Part shown: in pieces, positions 33,913 through 46,061 of the stretch
How the letters are laid out: every line of letters starts with the position of its first letter
Numbering within the stretch: the stretch's first letter is position 1
Assembly (NCBI GenBank): GCA_016648135.1
Contig: JADDOH010000318.1
Location: 1 to 64,000 of the forward strand
From: Agrypnia vestita
Taxonomy: Eukaryota > Arthropoda > Insecta > Trichoptera > Phryganeidae
Direction: 5' to 3'
Length of the DNA stretch: 64,000 nt
Position numbers and translations under genes: made by a program
The notes under the pieces: generated by a model
Databases searched by the model: none
Seen by the model: only the letters and a program-made list of their open reading frames with translations
What the model was told of the DNA's origin: nothing

Positions 33913-34175
33913 TATAAAAAGTATTCCAAATAGAAAAAAGAGAAATACACAAAACTGAATTTATTACAAGGGAATAAATGAGTATAATAGCCTGCCAGAA
34001 GGTGTGAGGAAACTGAGCAGAATCGATATCTTCAAACAAGAATTTAAACTGTAAAAGAATGTAAAAAAGAAAGGAAAATGTATGAAGAGAAATATTATTT
34101 AATAAGTGTACCTACATATATAATGTTTATAATATTAGCTAATGATAAACAACTATGTATCATTAACTAAATAAA

Positions 34176-36078
34176 GATTTACAAATAATAATCTCAGTAT
34201 TTTTAATGACATCAGCATTTAATTAAAGCATCAGGCAGAAGATCGCATCCATATAAGGTGGTATTAATTGGATGGTAAATAGAGAAATCTTTTAAAATGA
34301 CCAAAATGTACGAAACGAGGATATCCAAATTTATTGTTCCTATCCTGAATAATAAATTTCGTTATCCTCGCCTACTAATATGACAAATACAACTTTAAGA
34401 CAAATATAAAAAAAATAGCTCATATTATTTTGTATGGTTTTCCAGGAATATTAAATTGATAGTTAAATTAAGTAGACACGGAATATATTAATTGTTTCGT
34501 TTTTTGTGTTGTACGTTTTTAAAAATTTTCTATATTTTTAAATTTATTTACTACTTGATAATTTATTTAAAAAAAATTACCTGTAGATAATCATTTTATG
34601 TTTATATTTAAAAAAAGTAAGAAAAAATCTCTAGACAAAATAATGAAGTATAAACGAAAAAAATAGTATTATAACGTTTCTAGCCAAGTAAAGTTTTATT
34701 CACAAAAAAATTTTTAGTCAAATGGGAAATTTAAGAGATATTTTTGTAACTAATTATTTATGCCAAAATTCCACTAATTAATTATCCAGCCAACAGTTTC
34801 TAGTTTGTTAATTGTTTTAATTAATCTTGTTATCCGAAGCAAACTTTTAAAAGAATGTCACAATATTTTTTTTAATTGCTTGTTATCATTTACAATTCTA
34901 AAAGGTTTATAATAAAAAAATCCAAGTTAGACAAAAAACAATACATTGTAAACAAACGTCAAATGTTTTGTTGCACCACTTTCTAGCATTAAAAGTGGTC
35001 ATAAGTATAACATTGTTTCTTTCTTTCAAAGACATCGCTTTGTCATATATTGGCATGTATCTGCACACTTGCACTGCCACTAGTAATAAAGTGACTTGTA
35101 TATCATATTTAAACACGGCTTCACAGAACGCAATTTGGTTAATCGCTTTCACAACACTTCCTACGTTAAATAACCCTTGACTGGCATCCCTGTCCGATAT
35201 GAATTTCTGAGTCACGAGTCACTTGAACAATTCTCGAACTATTTAAGTTCTCAACAACTGACCTTCATTTCAGCATTGTCTCTCGTTTATTATAGTCTAC
35301 AATGAGAGTCCTGAACTATAAATAATAAGCGATTTGAATATTCCGAACTGCAAGTACCTACGTGCGTTTCTAAAATCAGTCACCATTAGGAGAATTAAAT
35401 TGCGCGAGAAATTCCTATTCACATCAGAACTGGAACGATCTAAAACTTTCAGATAGGAACTCTCAGAATTTATGAGAGATGGATTTGAATGTTTTTTCTG
35501 TCATTAACATTTTATCTAATCATCCACACTCGTATATATGTATGTATACATATACCAATAATCATATTTATAAAATTGATTTCAATATTACCTTTTTTTC
35601 ACGTTGCAGTCATTTGCGTGAAGCCAAAAACCTGAAACAAAAAATAACACTTTATTATAAAGGCGACAAATAATTGCATACATGACAACTACACATATAA
35701 AACTGCACACAGGTGAATATAAATGTTTACGATTGGTAAGGTTAGGTCTCGCCCCGCAACACAGGTCAACGTCATGGCAGAAGTGTATGTAATAAGCCGA
35801 TTGAGTTCACCTGTATTTTGTGCAGTTGTCGTGGAATCACTTAGATAGGTATATATTTTTACGCTAAAATTTTTGATCAAATGAGGTCATAATTTTAGAT
35901 AGCGGAAGCTTTCTTTGAGGAAGCGACATGTTTCTTTTAAGAATGATTAAAAACAATCGTATTAAGATCCGTACATTTAATTATTTATATTCATTTCAAT
36001 CATTTCGTGAAAAGCAACTTCAGTCTGTATGGACGTAGAGTAAATGTTTCATAAGGTATGCTTCACATTGATACGATT
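34176..36078. other. Intergenic, unassigned 102-codon frame
   Basis: 34907-35215 (minus) is open for 102 codons with hydrophobic stretches, but it matches no family I know and overlaps another open frame. The rest is AT-rich. Confidence 0.4.
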
Positions 36079-36134
36079 GTATATAATATACAGAGTGTAT
36101 CAGCTATCCCTGATACACTCTGTATATTATATAC
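36079..36134. repeat. Perfect 25-bp inverted repeat with 6-bp loop
   Basis: 36079-36103 and 36110-36134 are exact complements. Each arm contains TACAGAGTGTATCAG, which resembles the end of a Tc1/mariner-type element (compare TACAGGATGTACCA at 21735). It could be two element ends fused head to head, or a minimal palindromic MITE. Confidence 0.85.
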
Positions 36135-37285
36135 AAAGCTGACTTTTAAAGTGGGTACACGATAATTTTTTTATTGAGAGCTTATTATTATAAAGCATTT
36201 ACTCTAATCAAAGTACAGTACTTTATTATGTATTAATGCAATATGTAGAATACCTGTGTTAGTAATTTGCTTTCTACAGGCGCCTTGCTAATACATGAAT
36301 GTAGGAAAAGTTTAAACATAAAATTTACATTTTGTACTTTTGTGCTCAATATATTGTTAATTATTTTATTTTGATTTGTGTGGTGTATTTAATATATGAG
36401 AAATAAAAATAATTTATTTAATATGTGAGATTCTTATGTACCTACATACGAACATGTAATATTGGGCCATCGAAAAGTATATTTGGATTTTGTGAATCGG
36501 AAATCTTTGTTTCTGAACTAAAATTCTATCATTAAATAATAAATTGTTAAGCTCTTACCTATATGTTTTTAATCATCCTTTTATCGAATTAAGCTATTAT
36601 AATATATTATTGCCTACCACGATTCAATCTCGGTTTTACTATAGATCTGGCCGGGAACTGATGCTTATAACATATTATTTAAAATACACATAAAGGACAC
36701 ATTTGTAAAAATTTTAATGTTTGATAAATCGACGATTTTTTCAAAAAAGAAAATATCATATGATAGTCGAATAATTTCCAAGATGAAAAAAGCTCTTCAC
36801 TATTTTTTATACCCTCGCTTAAATAATTTTAGCCCAGAGTTTCTTTTCTTCTTATATAATTTTATATTGTATAAAATAAGATTCCCCAACCTTAAAAATA
36901 CGGATTTAAGGAAGAAACGAAAAAGATTCAATAAAAGATTGTAAAATTGAGATGAACATGACATTTAAGATAAGTGGGCCTTCACTATTTGGGTCTAATA
37001 TTTTTTTGGGATCTAAGACCAAAGAAATTCAACCATTTTTTTAGGGATTCCATTGCACGATGTAGCCCATGACGTTTAGTCGACCGGGCCCTTTCCTTAG
37101 ATACGCCACTGATAAGATGGAAACCTCTAGCTGCTGGAATTTAGTAATATATCTCAAGAAAATGTCAGATAATAATAAATAGAAAAAAAGATGCCGCATG
37201 AAATTAGGAAAGACGTTGGAACACTTCAAGTCAATATAAAAATGTTAAAAGTATATTGTAGATATCTCTTTGAAGCTTTTTTTTA
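36135..37285. other. Intergenic, nothing recognised
   Basis: The plus frame 36717-36944 (75 codons, lysine-rich end) is not recognised. Confidence 0.4.
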
Positions 37286-37850
37286 ATATGGGAAAGCAGG
37301 TACGAAAGTCTTTTTGTATGTTTATAGGACTTCGGACCTATCGTACGGTTGGTTTAAATGATCACTTTACTCAATTCCACCCATGACTACCACGTCTATC
37401 TAATTATCGGGTGCTGTATAAATGTCAATATTGCACAAATTGTCTCGTGTGTGAGTTGTATTTTGACTACCCCCATATATGGATGAAATTTGTCAGCCCC
37501 ATACAGTATAGATGTCGCCGTTAGTAGTGAGATATCAGTTTTTTGATATTTTAGTTTTTTCTTAGAAATATTTTTTTAATAAGCCTAATACATTCGAATT
37601 ATTAACTTTTACCCTAGAATACACCCGAAAGTTATTTCAATTTTTTCAACTCCTTTTTAGATCAGTTTTTATATATTATGAATATTGTGAGAATTTAGGG
37701 ACATCATTAATCAATATATAATTATATATTAATTAATGATGTCACCATACGAAAGAAGAAGAATTAATGATGTCCTCCTGGGGATAAAATCCACTTTTGT
37801 GTGTGAAAAATCTGAACATACTCAAAATATTCTGAATGAAAAATACCTTT
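37286..37850 (+). repeat. Unclassified repeat X, copy 2 (left part)
   Basis: Matches 19528-19935. Includes an imperfect dyad at 37700-37743, where GACATCATTAAT faces ATTAATGATGTC. Shortly after, ATTAATGATGTCCTCC recurs directly at about 37763. Confidence 0.6.
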
Positions 37851-38119
37851 TGAATATTTTTTCTATGCTTATGACGCGTGCTTTGCATTACATATATTTA
37901 TTATAATGTTCACATTTTAATCCATCATTATTTTGTTTTCGATAAATGTGTAAATTGCAATTAATTTACAGTTTTCAATGCATTGTGCCATTCTAAAAAT
38001 GGATATTATCTGACATTTGCATCTAATTGAAATGTCTCTGTCGTTCATTTTATTTTAAGCAGTTTGGATATAATAATTTATTTTTAATCATACAAAATTT
38101 TAATAATAAAAAATATAAT

Positions 38120-38250
38120 AAAATAAACTTAAACCACTAATAACTATATATTTTTCAACTAGTTTCGGTTGGTCTCAACCTTCATCAGGACAATATAATA
38201 TAGACTAATCTAAGTAATAAGTGATCAAAAAATATTAACAAAAAAAAATT
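38120..38250 (-). mobile_element. Penelope-like 3' end inside repeat X
   Basis: On the minus strand: CCTGATGAA, GGTTG, AGAC, CAACC, GAAACTAGTTG, then a tail with AGTTATTAGTGGTTTAAG and TTTATTTTATT. It sits between the two parts of repeat X copy 2 and may be a nested insertion. Upstream on the same strand, 38280-38360 is briefly open (INRKKQINNGE) but is not recognised. Confidence 0.5.
38162..38188 (-). ncRNA. Hammerhead-ribozyme-like core
   Basis: CTGATGA (38188-38182), one extra A, a perfect GGTTG/CAACC stem with a 4-nt loop, GAAAC (38166-38162). Same design as at 22554, with a different stem sequence and the stem preserved, which is compensatory evidence for structure. Stems I and III are not visible. 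Confidence 0.5.
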
Positions 38251-38559
38251 AATAAAATGTCAATCTTTTGCAAACCTAAATGGTTTCCATACAAATATTT
38301 GTATCACAATTTCCCCGTTATTAATTTGTTTCTTGCGGTTGATTATCATAGCGTCTAATCTTTTTTATTAACGTTTTACATACTAATTTATCGTTAAAAG
38401 TCAATAGGTCTTTGATTTTTAGCTCAATAAAGATTTTAATAAATACGGCGAAAGTTTCAAGGAAATTTTTTCCCCTACAAAATTCGTAAACTACATAATG
38501 TTAACAACCAATCAAGCATTCATGTGCGCAATTAAAATCATGAAGTCTAGATGAAAGTT

Positions 38560-38755
38560 GTCGGAATGTATGAAAGGGGCAGGAAATTTAAGAGAGTGAA
38601 TGGGAATAAAAAGGGAGAAAAGTTAGCATTTAAGCAGCACAAGGGTAACTGCTATTTAAGCTACCTGTCACTAAAAATATTATCTTGATATAAACTCATT
38701 GTTATAAGTCGATAAATAAATCTTCAAGTGGAAGACCGACTTTATCTGGACCAGT
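38560..38755 (+). repeat. Unclassified repeat X, copy 2 (right part)
   Basis: Matches 20530-20660, but with about 65 extra bases in the middle. Confidence 0.5.
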
Positions 38756-39294
38756 TTTCTGAATTGAGTTTAAAGGACAAGAACATTACACTATTAATAC
38801 AATAACAATGATATTACCTTAAATATTATGTTTAATTTATTTTCTCAAAAAAATATATTAAAAATTAATAAATAAAAACAAAATGTCTCAACTTTATTAT
38901 CGATATTCAATGTTTACTAAATGTCATATAATACTACAATAAATAAAATCTCAATAAACTGTAACTTACATAAAGCTTCTGTCTCGAAGGGTGGAAAGTG
39001 GTGACGCAAAAAAATCAACTTGTTCGTAAGTCTCAAGATTGCAAGATATGAAGAAAATATTGCACCCTTTTACAATGGTTAGGATGGTCGTAAAACAAGC
39101 TCGGCTTATGAAAAATAAGTCTGAAACACATGCTTTATACAGGAGAAATCCTTTACAAAAGTTCCTGTACAGTGAGGGGTGGATCACGATAAAGTTGTTT
39201 TTAAATTACACACATCCCTCGTTTAACGCAAAAATATCCAATAAAAATCGCAAATTTTAAAGAAATGAAAGATATATTTCTATTTCTATAATAT

Positions 39295-39599
39295 TGTAAT
39301 GAAATTCTATTACCGAGAGGAACTGAGCATGATCGAGGGCTTCAGGACGGTTTGAATAATTTTATAAGATTTTAGAAAGATCTGGAAGCCGGTCAAGTAC
39401 GCAAAATTATACCAGAGAATACGAGAAATCGAGAATACGAAAAATGTAATGATGAATTAGTACAAATCACGGAATAGTGTTCCAGCTGAAGTTTGTATCC
39501 AGTGACTCGTTTAGTTTGTAATGGCTTACGAGTGTTTCATTACGTTACACATTACAGCAAACCCGTGATAATTTAGACATCTGCGTAATTTGAGTTACA
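39295..39599. mobile_element. Possible solo LTR (family A)
   Basis: Starts TGTAATGAAATTC, continues ACCGAGAGGAACTG, and ends GTTACA. Related to 44713-45004 through GAGAGGAACTG, the GTTTGT.TC.AGTGAC segment and GCAAACCCG. No matching target duplication is seen, so ends are uncertain. Confidence 0.35.
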
Positions 39600-41289
39600 C
39601 ACTCGTAAAAATGTATAATAATTTGTAGTTGGCATAATTTGATTCGCATTATTATATATTTGTTAATATATAGATCTGCTATTAATTTTCCCTCAAATAA
39701 ATAAATAATAAATAATAATAATATTAAATTCAATAGTTCTTCGTAGTCCAATGGGCATAATACCGTATTCTCGTAACCTCATACGAGCTTAAGTGGCATG
39801 GGAAAGATGACCATTTTAGCATTAAAAAATGCCGAATTGGGTGGGAAAAGTGTTGAGCCGATATGGGAGCTATTGCTCATAAAACTGTCCTGAGTGTATG
39901 GTAGGTCCTGCTTCACTGTTTCACAGATTCATCAGTGGCTAACTACAGTGCAGAGTAAAAAATCAACCTGTAATCGTTCGCCTTTTAAATCACTTTATAA
40001 TGTTAACACGTCTTTCAAATCGGTTCAAGGTATTGCATGTCAAAAAATCTGTTCGCCACGAAAATAGGTCACATTTTAAATATATCACATTAAAATACGA
40101 CAAATTTTAGATATCTTAAAAAGTATACTACGTAGGTGTTACCACATAGTGTCAGTTTATTTATCGTTACGTAGGAGGTATGAAATAGCACGCTCAGTCA
40201 ATATCGCAACGCCGTGGCTTGAACTATCCGTGAACTATCCGATCGGGACAAAAGACAAAGATTTAAAGAGCGCGCGGCCGAGGTAAAACGTTCAGCTAAT
40301 AATTCAGCATCTTATATAGCTGCCGGTATTCTATCCTTGAATTCACATTAATTTTAAAAATATTAAAGTAAAACGCGTCGCATAAATCAAGGGATAAATG
40401 TTTCAATGTACCTAACTACAAAATATTCAGGAAGAAAATCTAACGATATTTAAAAAAATATTATTATCAAAAGAAAATTTCATTATCATGCATGCCCAGA
40501 AAACGATACACAGAAAAATAAAAATAAAATCAATTCCAAAACAAGCTAGTAATATTTTATCATAAGACAATAAATTGTTTCGTCAGAGTATACGTTCTTG
40601 TGATATTATTATTCCTATAGCACGTCCAATAAATCGGAGTCAAAAATCTATTTTAGGGGATTATGTAAAAATGAATCAATACGTCTTTTCTATAAATCCT
40701 CGGAATACAGTGGTAGGTTCCGCGGATAAATTTAGCCATAACTGCCATGATCTGGTGATCTAGGGTATGTGGGAGACCCATAACGTGTGATTTATCTCAA
40801 TCCCCACATAAGAAGGTTTTATTTCATATCATTAGGTCCCCACTCGGCTTTCATCTGAGACAGACAGTGCAATAATTCTACATATTTTACCCACGTAAAT
40901 TCCACAATATCTACAAAAAATATATATTTTATATTACTATACATTTCTCAATATGTCGAAAATTTTCTGCTGTGGACGAAATTGTTTACAGGTGATTTAT
41001 TACTTCATTTTTATTATAGACGTGCCGATGAGTACCCTTGGGATAACATGGTATTATCTGGTTACATCAAAATGACATGTTAAGCTTCAAAGTTTTGAAA
41101 TTTTATATTTAGATTTCTTCAGAGTTTGTTCAAATTCGAACCGGAGTTTTTCCGCAGTGTTTTAATAATTTTATTTAACTTGTATAAAAGAGAATGAATT
41201 AAGATTCCAGTTCAAGATAGTCCAAGGTTTAAGAGAAGATGAGATAGAATTATTGAAAAAATGCAAACGTTTAAAAATTAAACTATATA
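39600..41289. other. Intergenic, nothing recognised
   Basis: A short GC-rich patch at about 40200-40300 (GAGCGCGCGGCCGAGG) has no frame. The frame at 40575-40763 is not recognised. Confidence 0.4.
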
Positions 41290-41735
41290 AATTTATAAAA
41301 CACTTGTTTAAGACCACTTGAGTTTTATTAAACACTTCTAGTTTCGATGAATACAGATGTTCTCATCTACAGGTGAGAATACAAACTAAAGTGCATTGGA
41401 ATTAAATGAAATATCTTTGGTAATTATAGACACACTTTATATTTATATCCTCAATTAATTGATTAATCTTATAGTTATGTAGTGTTTTGTTCTCACTGTA
41501 TTGTCAGCTGCTCATCTCGGCACAGGTTCTTCCTAATGAGATGAGCGGCTCCATTTCCTGTCATTTATCAAAATGAAGATAAATAAAGTAAATAAGGGTG
41601 GATGGGATTATGTGGGGGGGGGGGGGGAACTATAGATGTCGTCATCTACAGGTGTGTTCTCACTTGTAGATGAGAACATCTGTAGGTCTTGAAACTAGTT
41701 GTGTTTACTAAAAATCAAATGTTGTAAAACAAGTT
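41290..41735. mobile_element. Inverted pair of Penelope-like 3' ends, GATGAG type
   Basis: Left 41331-41385 (minus) and right 41650-41708 (plus) are inverted copies: on the outward strand GTAGATGAGAACATCTGTA, then GGTCTTGAAACTAGTTG (or TTCATCGAAACTAG). The CTGATGA core is replaced by TAGATGA. The tails contain AAGTGGTCTTAAACAAGTG and, on the right, ACAAGTTAAACATGTG. The ~260-bp centre includes a G13 run (41615-41627). Confidence 0.5.
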
Positions 41736-43065
41736 AAACATGTGTTTTATTTTTTATATGATAGACGGTCGCATTATGAAAATAGCAATATTGCTATTTC
41801 TGTATCTTGAAAGTAATTGTAAAATATTGTAATTAAATTCACAATTTTTGAATTATTTACTTTTTAGAGCTTTCTGATTGAATGAATTTAATAATTTCAA
41901 ACCTGTCAAAATTAAAACGTCAAAATTGATGGCATTATAATGTTATACAATAACTATTAGAATATGACCTTAATAGAATATTAATCAATCATGTCATTCC
42001 ACAAAGTGAATGCCAAATCAATAAAAAATAGAAAAATTAAGCAATAGATATATTAGAACATTTCCAACCACAGACCAACAAAATATATATAAACATGAAC
42101 TTACATGATTTTTTTGGTACACGGCCTGATTTCATGGCTTGTTCTAGAAGTTAGCCTTAAAAAGTCCCACTCCACCCAAGGAAGATTCCGTGCGCAGTGT
42201 GGCAACTTCTTACTCACCAAACTACCCATAAGTAATTACTATCCTACATAACATTGCCAAAAGTCAATTTAGTACTCTATAGTCAAGGTATTTTTAGATT
42301 CATGAGAAGGTTAAAGATGAAAATTACTTGACAAATACATTTTTTTTTCATTTATTTTATTTAAAAACAATTATAAAATATATTTATCACACCTTCAGAG
42401 CAAGACTTTCATAACCTATGCAAACCAAATTTTTTTTTTGAGTTAAGAATATCATATTCCCAAACATAAGTAGTACCTACTTCAACATATCAAAATATAA
42501 TTTTCGTTTGAATTTTCATTATTGTTTTGCAAGGTAAGGTGAAAAAAAAAATGATAAGAAAGATGAAAAAAAATTACAAGAATTAACTCTTTTAGTACCT
42601 ACTTAAAGTTTTATTTGGTTTAAGAAAGTGAAAAAATGCCCCACTATATTTTGGAAAGGTAACATAATATAGTTTTTCGATCGGGGTGCGATATTGCAGC
42701 GACCTTTGAAATTCGCATACAAATACCAGCTGGCCACTATTCAATTTCTAGTTCAGCGAATTCACCAGCTCCAGGAAATATTAAATATTTGACGGGAAGG
42801 CTCAATATTCATATTGCCAGGTGCCTTTCCAGTGCCTCCGTCCGAACCAACAATGCTCCCGCGTCAATATTGAACGTGCAGTACAGAGATCGAGCACCCA
42901 AATACGGAATGGCCGAGCAAACTGCAGCTGTAAGGGATGAAATAATGGACTCTCGATGTGCTCTCATTATGAATTGTATTTGTCTCAGGTGCTTGTTAAA
43001 CATGCAAGACAATCGTAATATCATGAAATAAGTAGTTGCATTTTCACTGAAATTTTATTTTTGGA
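41736..43065. other. Intergenic, nothing recognised
   Basis: Overlapping open frames at 42789-43031, one on each strand, lack motifs. Confidence 0.4.
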
Positions 43066-43183
43066 GCACGATGTTATTCCAAAAGCCAATGCCATTCCAA
43101 ATGTCGATGTCATTCCAAAAGCTAATGTCATTCCAAAAGCCAATGTCAATCTACGATTTCATTCCAAAAGCCACGCTTTGGAA
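43066..43183 (+). repeat. 18-bp minisatellite
   Basis: Degenerate repeats of AATGTCATTCCAAAAGCC, about six units, the last interrupted by ~8 extra bases. In translation the unit is a six-residue repeat of the type NVIPKA. Confidence 0.8.
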
Positions 43184-43189
43184 GGCTAA

Positions 43190-44040
43190 TTATAGGAAAA
43201 CTTATGACTGACCAGAAAATCTTATACTGACCTCAGTAAAAGGTGGTTTTTGAGATGTTGGAACTTTAATGAATTTCGTGAAAATCGACACCAGGCATCA
43301 GTTTATGTAGTGCCCGAATTATTAATTATAGAAAAAAAAAATTATATAAAAACCTGGCAAGTTATTTTAAATAATATTCACATATATTTTCATGCTTATT
43401 TACCATTACGCTACAATTGAAAATATAGTTTTATTATTGTTTCCTTATTTATTATCTATTCATTCAAATTTAGTAATCTGTGCTCTGAAATCCTGTTACA
43501 ATTTTTTTTAATAGAGATTTATACAAAAGTTTTATTTATTTTCAAAATAGTGTAAGTATACATACTATCAGCACATATAGAACTTTGTATACTTACCAAT
43601 ATTATAGGCAGACATTGTAATTTGATGAAATATTATTGATAAATTGTTTGAAGTTTATAATAAAAATTTTGAGAATGGATCAACGTATATTACCATTTCA
43701 ATATGTAAATATATACACGATTCCAGCATTATTCCTGTTCGTCACGATGAAAAAACTGGTCCTGATGTCAGATGTCAGCACAATTTTTCTGCTTTGAAAT
43801 TTTTAAGAAAATTAAAATACCTAGGATAAAAAATGGCAAGTTTGTTTACTAATTTCTTTAATCCACTGTCTCAACGTGGGTAGGGATTATAGAAACCCGA
43901 CTTGGGGGAGGCGTGAGACATTTCCAACCACTATTAATAATTCTAATTGATTTTATAGACTGCGTAATATGTGAGATGATTTCTTGTTTCCTACCGCAGT
44001 TAATAAATAGGCAGCAACGGAAAAAGTGTAAAGTTTCTTA
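43190..44040. other. Intergenic, nothing recognised
   Basis: No supported feature; the frame 43644-43829 is unassigned. Confidence 0.4.
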
Positions 44041-44044
44041 AGGC

Positions 44045-44200
44045 TCTCCCTACATTCCCCTTTTTCTTCAGCCTTCGTCTTTCCACTGCTGAATATAGGC
44101 CTCTTCCTTATTTTTCCATTCTTCCCTGTTGTTGGCTAATTGTAGGCATTTCTTTCCCCCCACAGCGACAATATCTTTCACATTTTTCATTTTCACATTC
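44045..44200 (-). pseudogene. RTE-like LINE ORF2 C-terminus
   Basis: On the minus strand: KDIVAVGGKKCLQLANNREE, then WKNKEEAYIQQWKDEG and a stop. A-N-R-E-E-W-K followed by E-A-Y-x-Q-Q-W is characteristic of the very end of RTE-type ORF2 proteins. Only ~40 codons are recognisable, although the frame stays open upstream to 44304. Confidence 0.6.
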
Positions 44201-44712
44201 GCTTTAAGATTATAAAAATCTGCTAATATTTGATAATAGAAATCTGATAATAAATATTTTCTCAATACAGATTTGTAATCGCATACAATGAGATATTTTC
44301 CCAAACGATTATTGTAAATGTAAGAATATTCAAAACGTTTTTGCTGCTTCTGAGTAAATTTTTTTCATTTTAAAAATAAATCTGAGTGTGAAACTTGCCT
44401 CTAGCGGCTGATGGATGAAGCTGTGACGCTAAATCTGCGACTGCAGTTAATGACGAAAACATTGGATCTGTCAAAAGCAAACAACGAGAATGAGCGAGTA
44501 TGATGGATCTCTTTTTAAAAGCTTTACACAGAATTTATTTGCTCGTTACGTTAAGTGAATTATTTCACGCTTTTCTGCAGATTTTTTCCCTCGATTTAAA
44601 TAAAAATGTTTTACGCCATTCAAAAATGTAATATTTTACCTAATGATTTCCGATCAAAAACATAAGCCTACGATTTTAATTTAATAACCCGGAAACATTT
44701 ATTTCTTAATAT

Positions 44713-45004
44713 TGTAATAAGAATTTAAAAACGAGAGGAACTGCACTGGATGATTAAAAAAATCGAGTTCGTAGAAATTGCGTCGTGGGCGCGTTGACAG
44801 CTTAAATATTGTTGTTTCGATAAGCAAGCGAAAACCATAGATTTGGATATAAAGTAAACTGAGAATCCCTGAAAAATTATCAGAGACTAGTCGAACTTAA
44901 TAATGACGCACAGAATAGTGATCCAGCTAAAGTTTGTGTCTAGTGACTTTTTTTTTGATAAAATTTTGGATTCCCGCCATGGCAAACCCGCGACAATACG
45001 TTAC
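44713..45004. mobile_element. Possible solo LTR (family A)
   Basis: Starts TGTAATAAG, contains ACGAGAGGAACTG, and ends ACGTTACA. Partner of 39295-39599. No target duplication seen. Confidence 0.35.
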
Positions 45005-45257
45005 AGACGTGATGTGGATGTAATTTTTTAACATACAGATAATCCTCAGGTCGTTAATAATCCAGATAGTTTGTCCTCGTGTGGCATTTAAGTATATTCT
45101 CAAACTTTTTATAACCATTGGGGAAATAACTATTTTTTTATGGTTGAGAAATAAAAATCACTGTAAAAAAATTATTCAATTTTTTGGCATAGTTTTATAA
45201 TAATAAGCATATATGTGATATGTTTTTAGCGAAAACATCTCTATCTTTTTATATTAT

Positions 45258-45811
45258 TGTAACGTGATAATGGAATTCGGAGAAATTTAAGCACGATTGG
45301 AAACCCTCGTAAGGTTACTATGGAACAAAACTATCGAATCCTCTAGGATCTTCCACTACATTCTGGAACACACTACCACACTCTGGAATGAGCTACAACG
45401 TTCGAGAAATATCTAAAAAAATAAGTAAACGACGAAAACAAATAAGAAACGTCTGGAACATTCGGAAATACAAAAGATTTGCTATAAAAGTCACGGTCAT
45501 GATTTAGTTTTATTTCGATGTTTTTATCAGTGCGAGATTAGCGACAAACCGTGGCGATCAGTGTTGGCTACGCATGTGTGATACCAGTAACGCGCAGATT
45601 AATAAAGCGAAAAACTTACATGCGATATTTTAACAGAAAATTCTCAAAAGAGTTACCCAGTGAACGAGTGATAAATTGCGAAATAGTGTGATTTAAAGAA
45701 AAGTGTATCAATTTAATTCGTGTTAATGTGACTTTGCCTATTTAATAATTAATAAATCACTAATTAATTTTCAGTGTTTTCTTTTGTCTCCTACAGCCAC
45801 GCCACGTGACA
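45258..45811 (+). mobile_element. Solo LTR (family B), 554 bp
   Basis: Starts TGTAACGTG and ends CCACGTGACA, forming short inverted termini. Flanks are TTAT (45254-45257) and TAAT (45812-45815), a near-match 4-bp duplication. A TATAAAAG box at about 45484 and ATCAGTGC downstream resemble a core promoter. A TTAATAAATC segment may supply the poly(A) signal. Resembles 55192-55824 in layout and in its last 100 bp. Confidence 0.6.
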
Positions 45812-45815
45812 TAAT

Positions 45816-46061
45816 TTTCACATATATTATATTCATTAAATATTTATGTTTTTTACTCTGATATCTCTCAAGGACTCTCTATCAGGGTCAATAACAACCT
45901 GTTGACGATTTGTTTGTCAATAAAAAATAAATTAAAATACGGTATTTAATTTCCCGAATAAAATACAAAAGCAAAAGCAAATTAAGGCCAAGATTGTAAA
46001 CAATTTTGAATTAAGCTTTTCTTGATTCATTTGTAAATTTTCAAAATTCATTTTCTTACAG
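45816..46061. other. Intergenic, nothing recognised
   Basis: A minus-strand frame 45932-46141 is open, without motif. Confidence 0.35.

Larger units (their letters stand above)
32424..34175 (+). pseudogene. CR1/Jockey-like LINE 3' end split by mariner
   Basis: 32430-32626 encodes LQIQHNRAMRIILQRNIY and GFKLNTMIFIHKILNDKMP. After the mariner, 33915-34055 resumes with SIPNRKKREIHKTEF and YNSLPEGVRKLSRIDIFKQ. This is the C-terminus of a LINE ORF2 related to 29989-30930. A 3' end with ACTAAATAAAGATTTAC follows to about 34175. At least one stop lies outside the mariner, so the LINE was already decaying. Confidence 0.7.

Noticed and set aside
34907..35215. 102-codon minus-strand frame with hydrophobic stretches, considered as a chemoreceptor exon
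   Set aside because: No diagnostic receptor motif, no splice signals that fit, and it overlaps an equally open plus-strand frame; AT-rich DNA yields such frames by chance.
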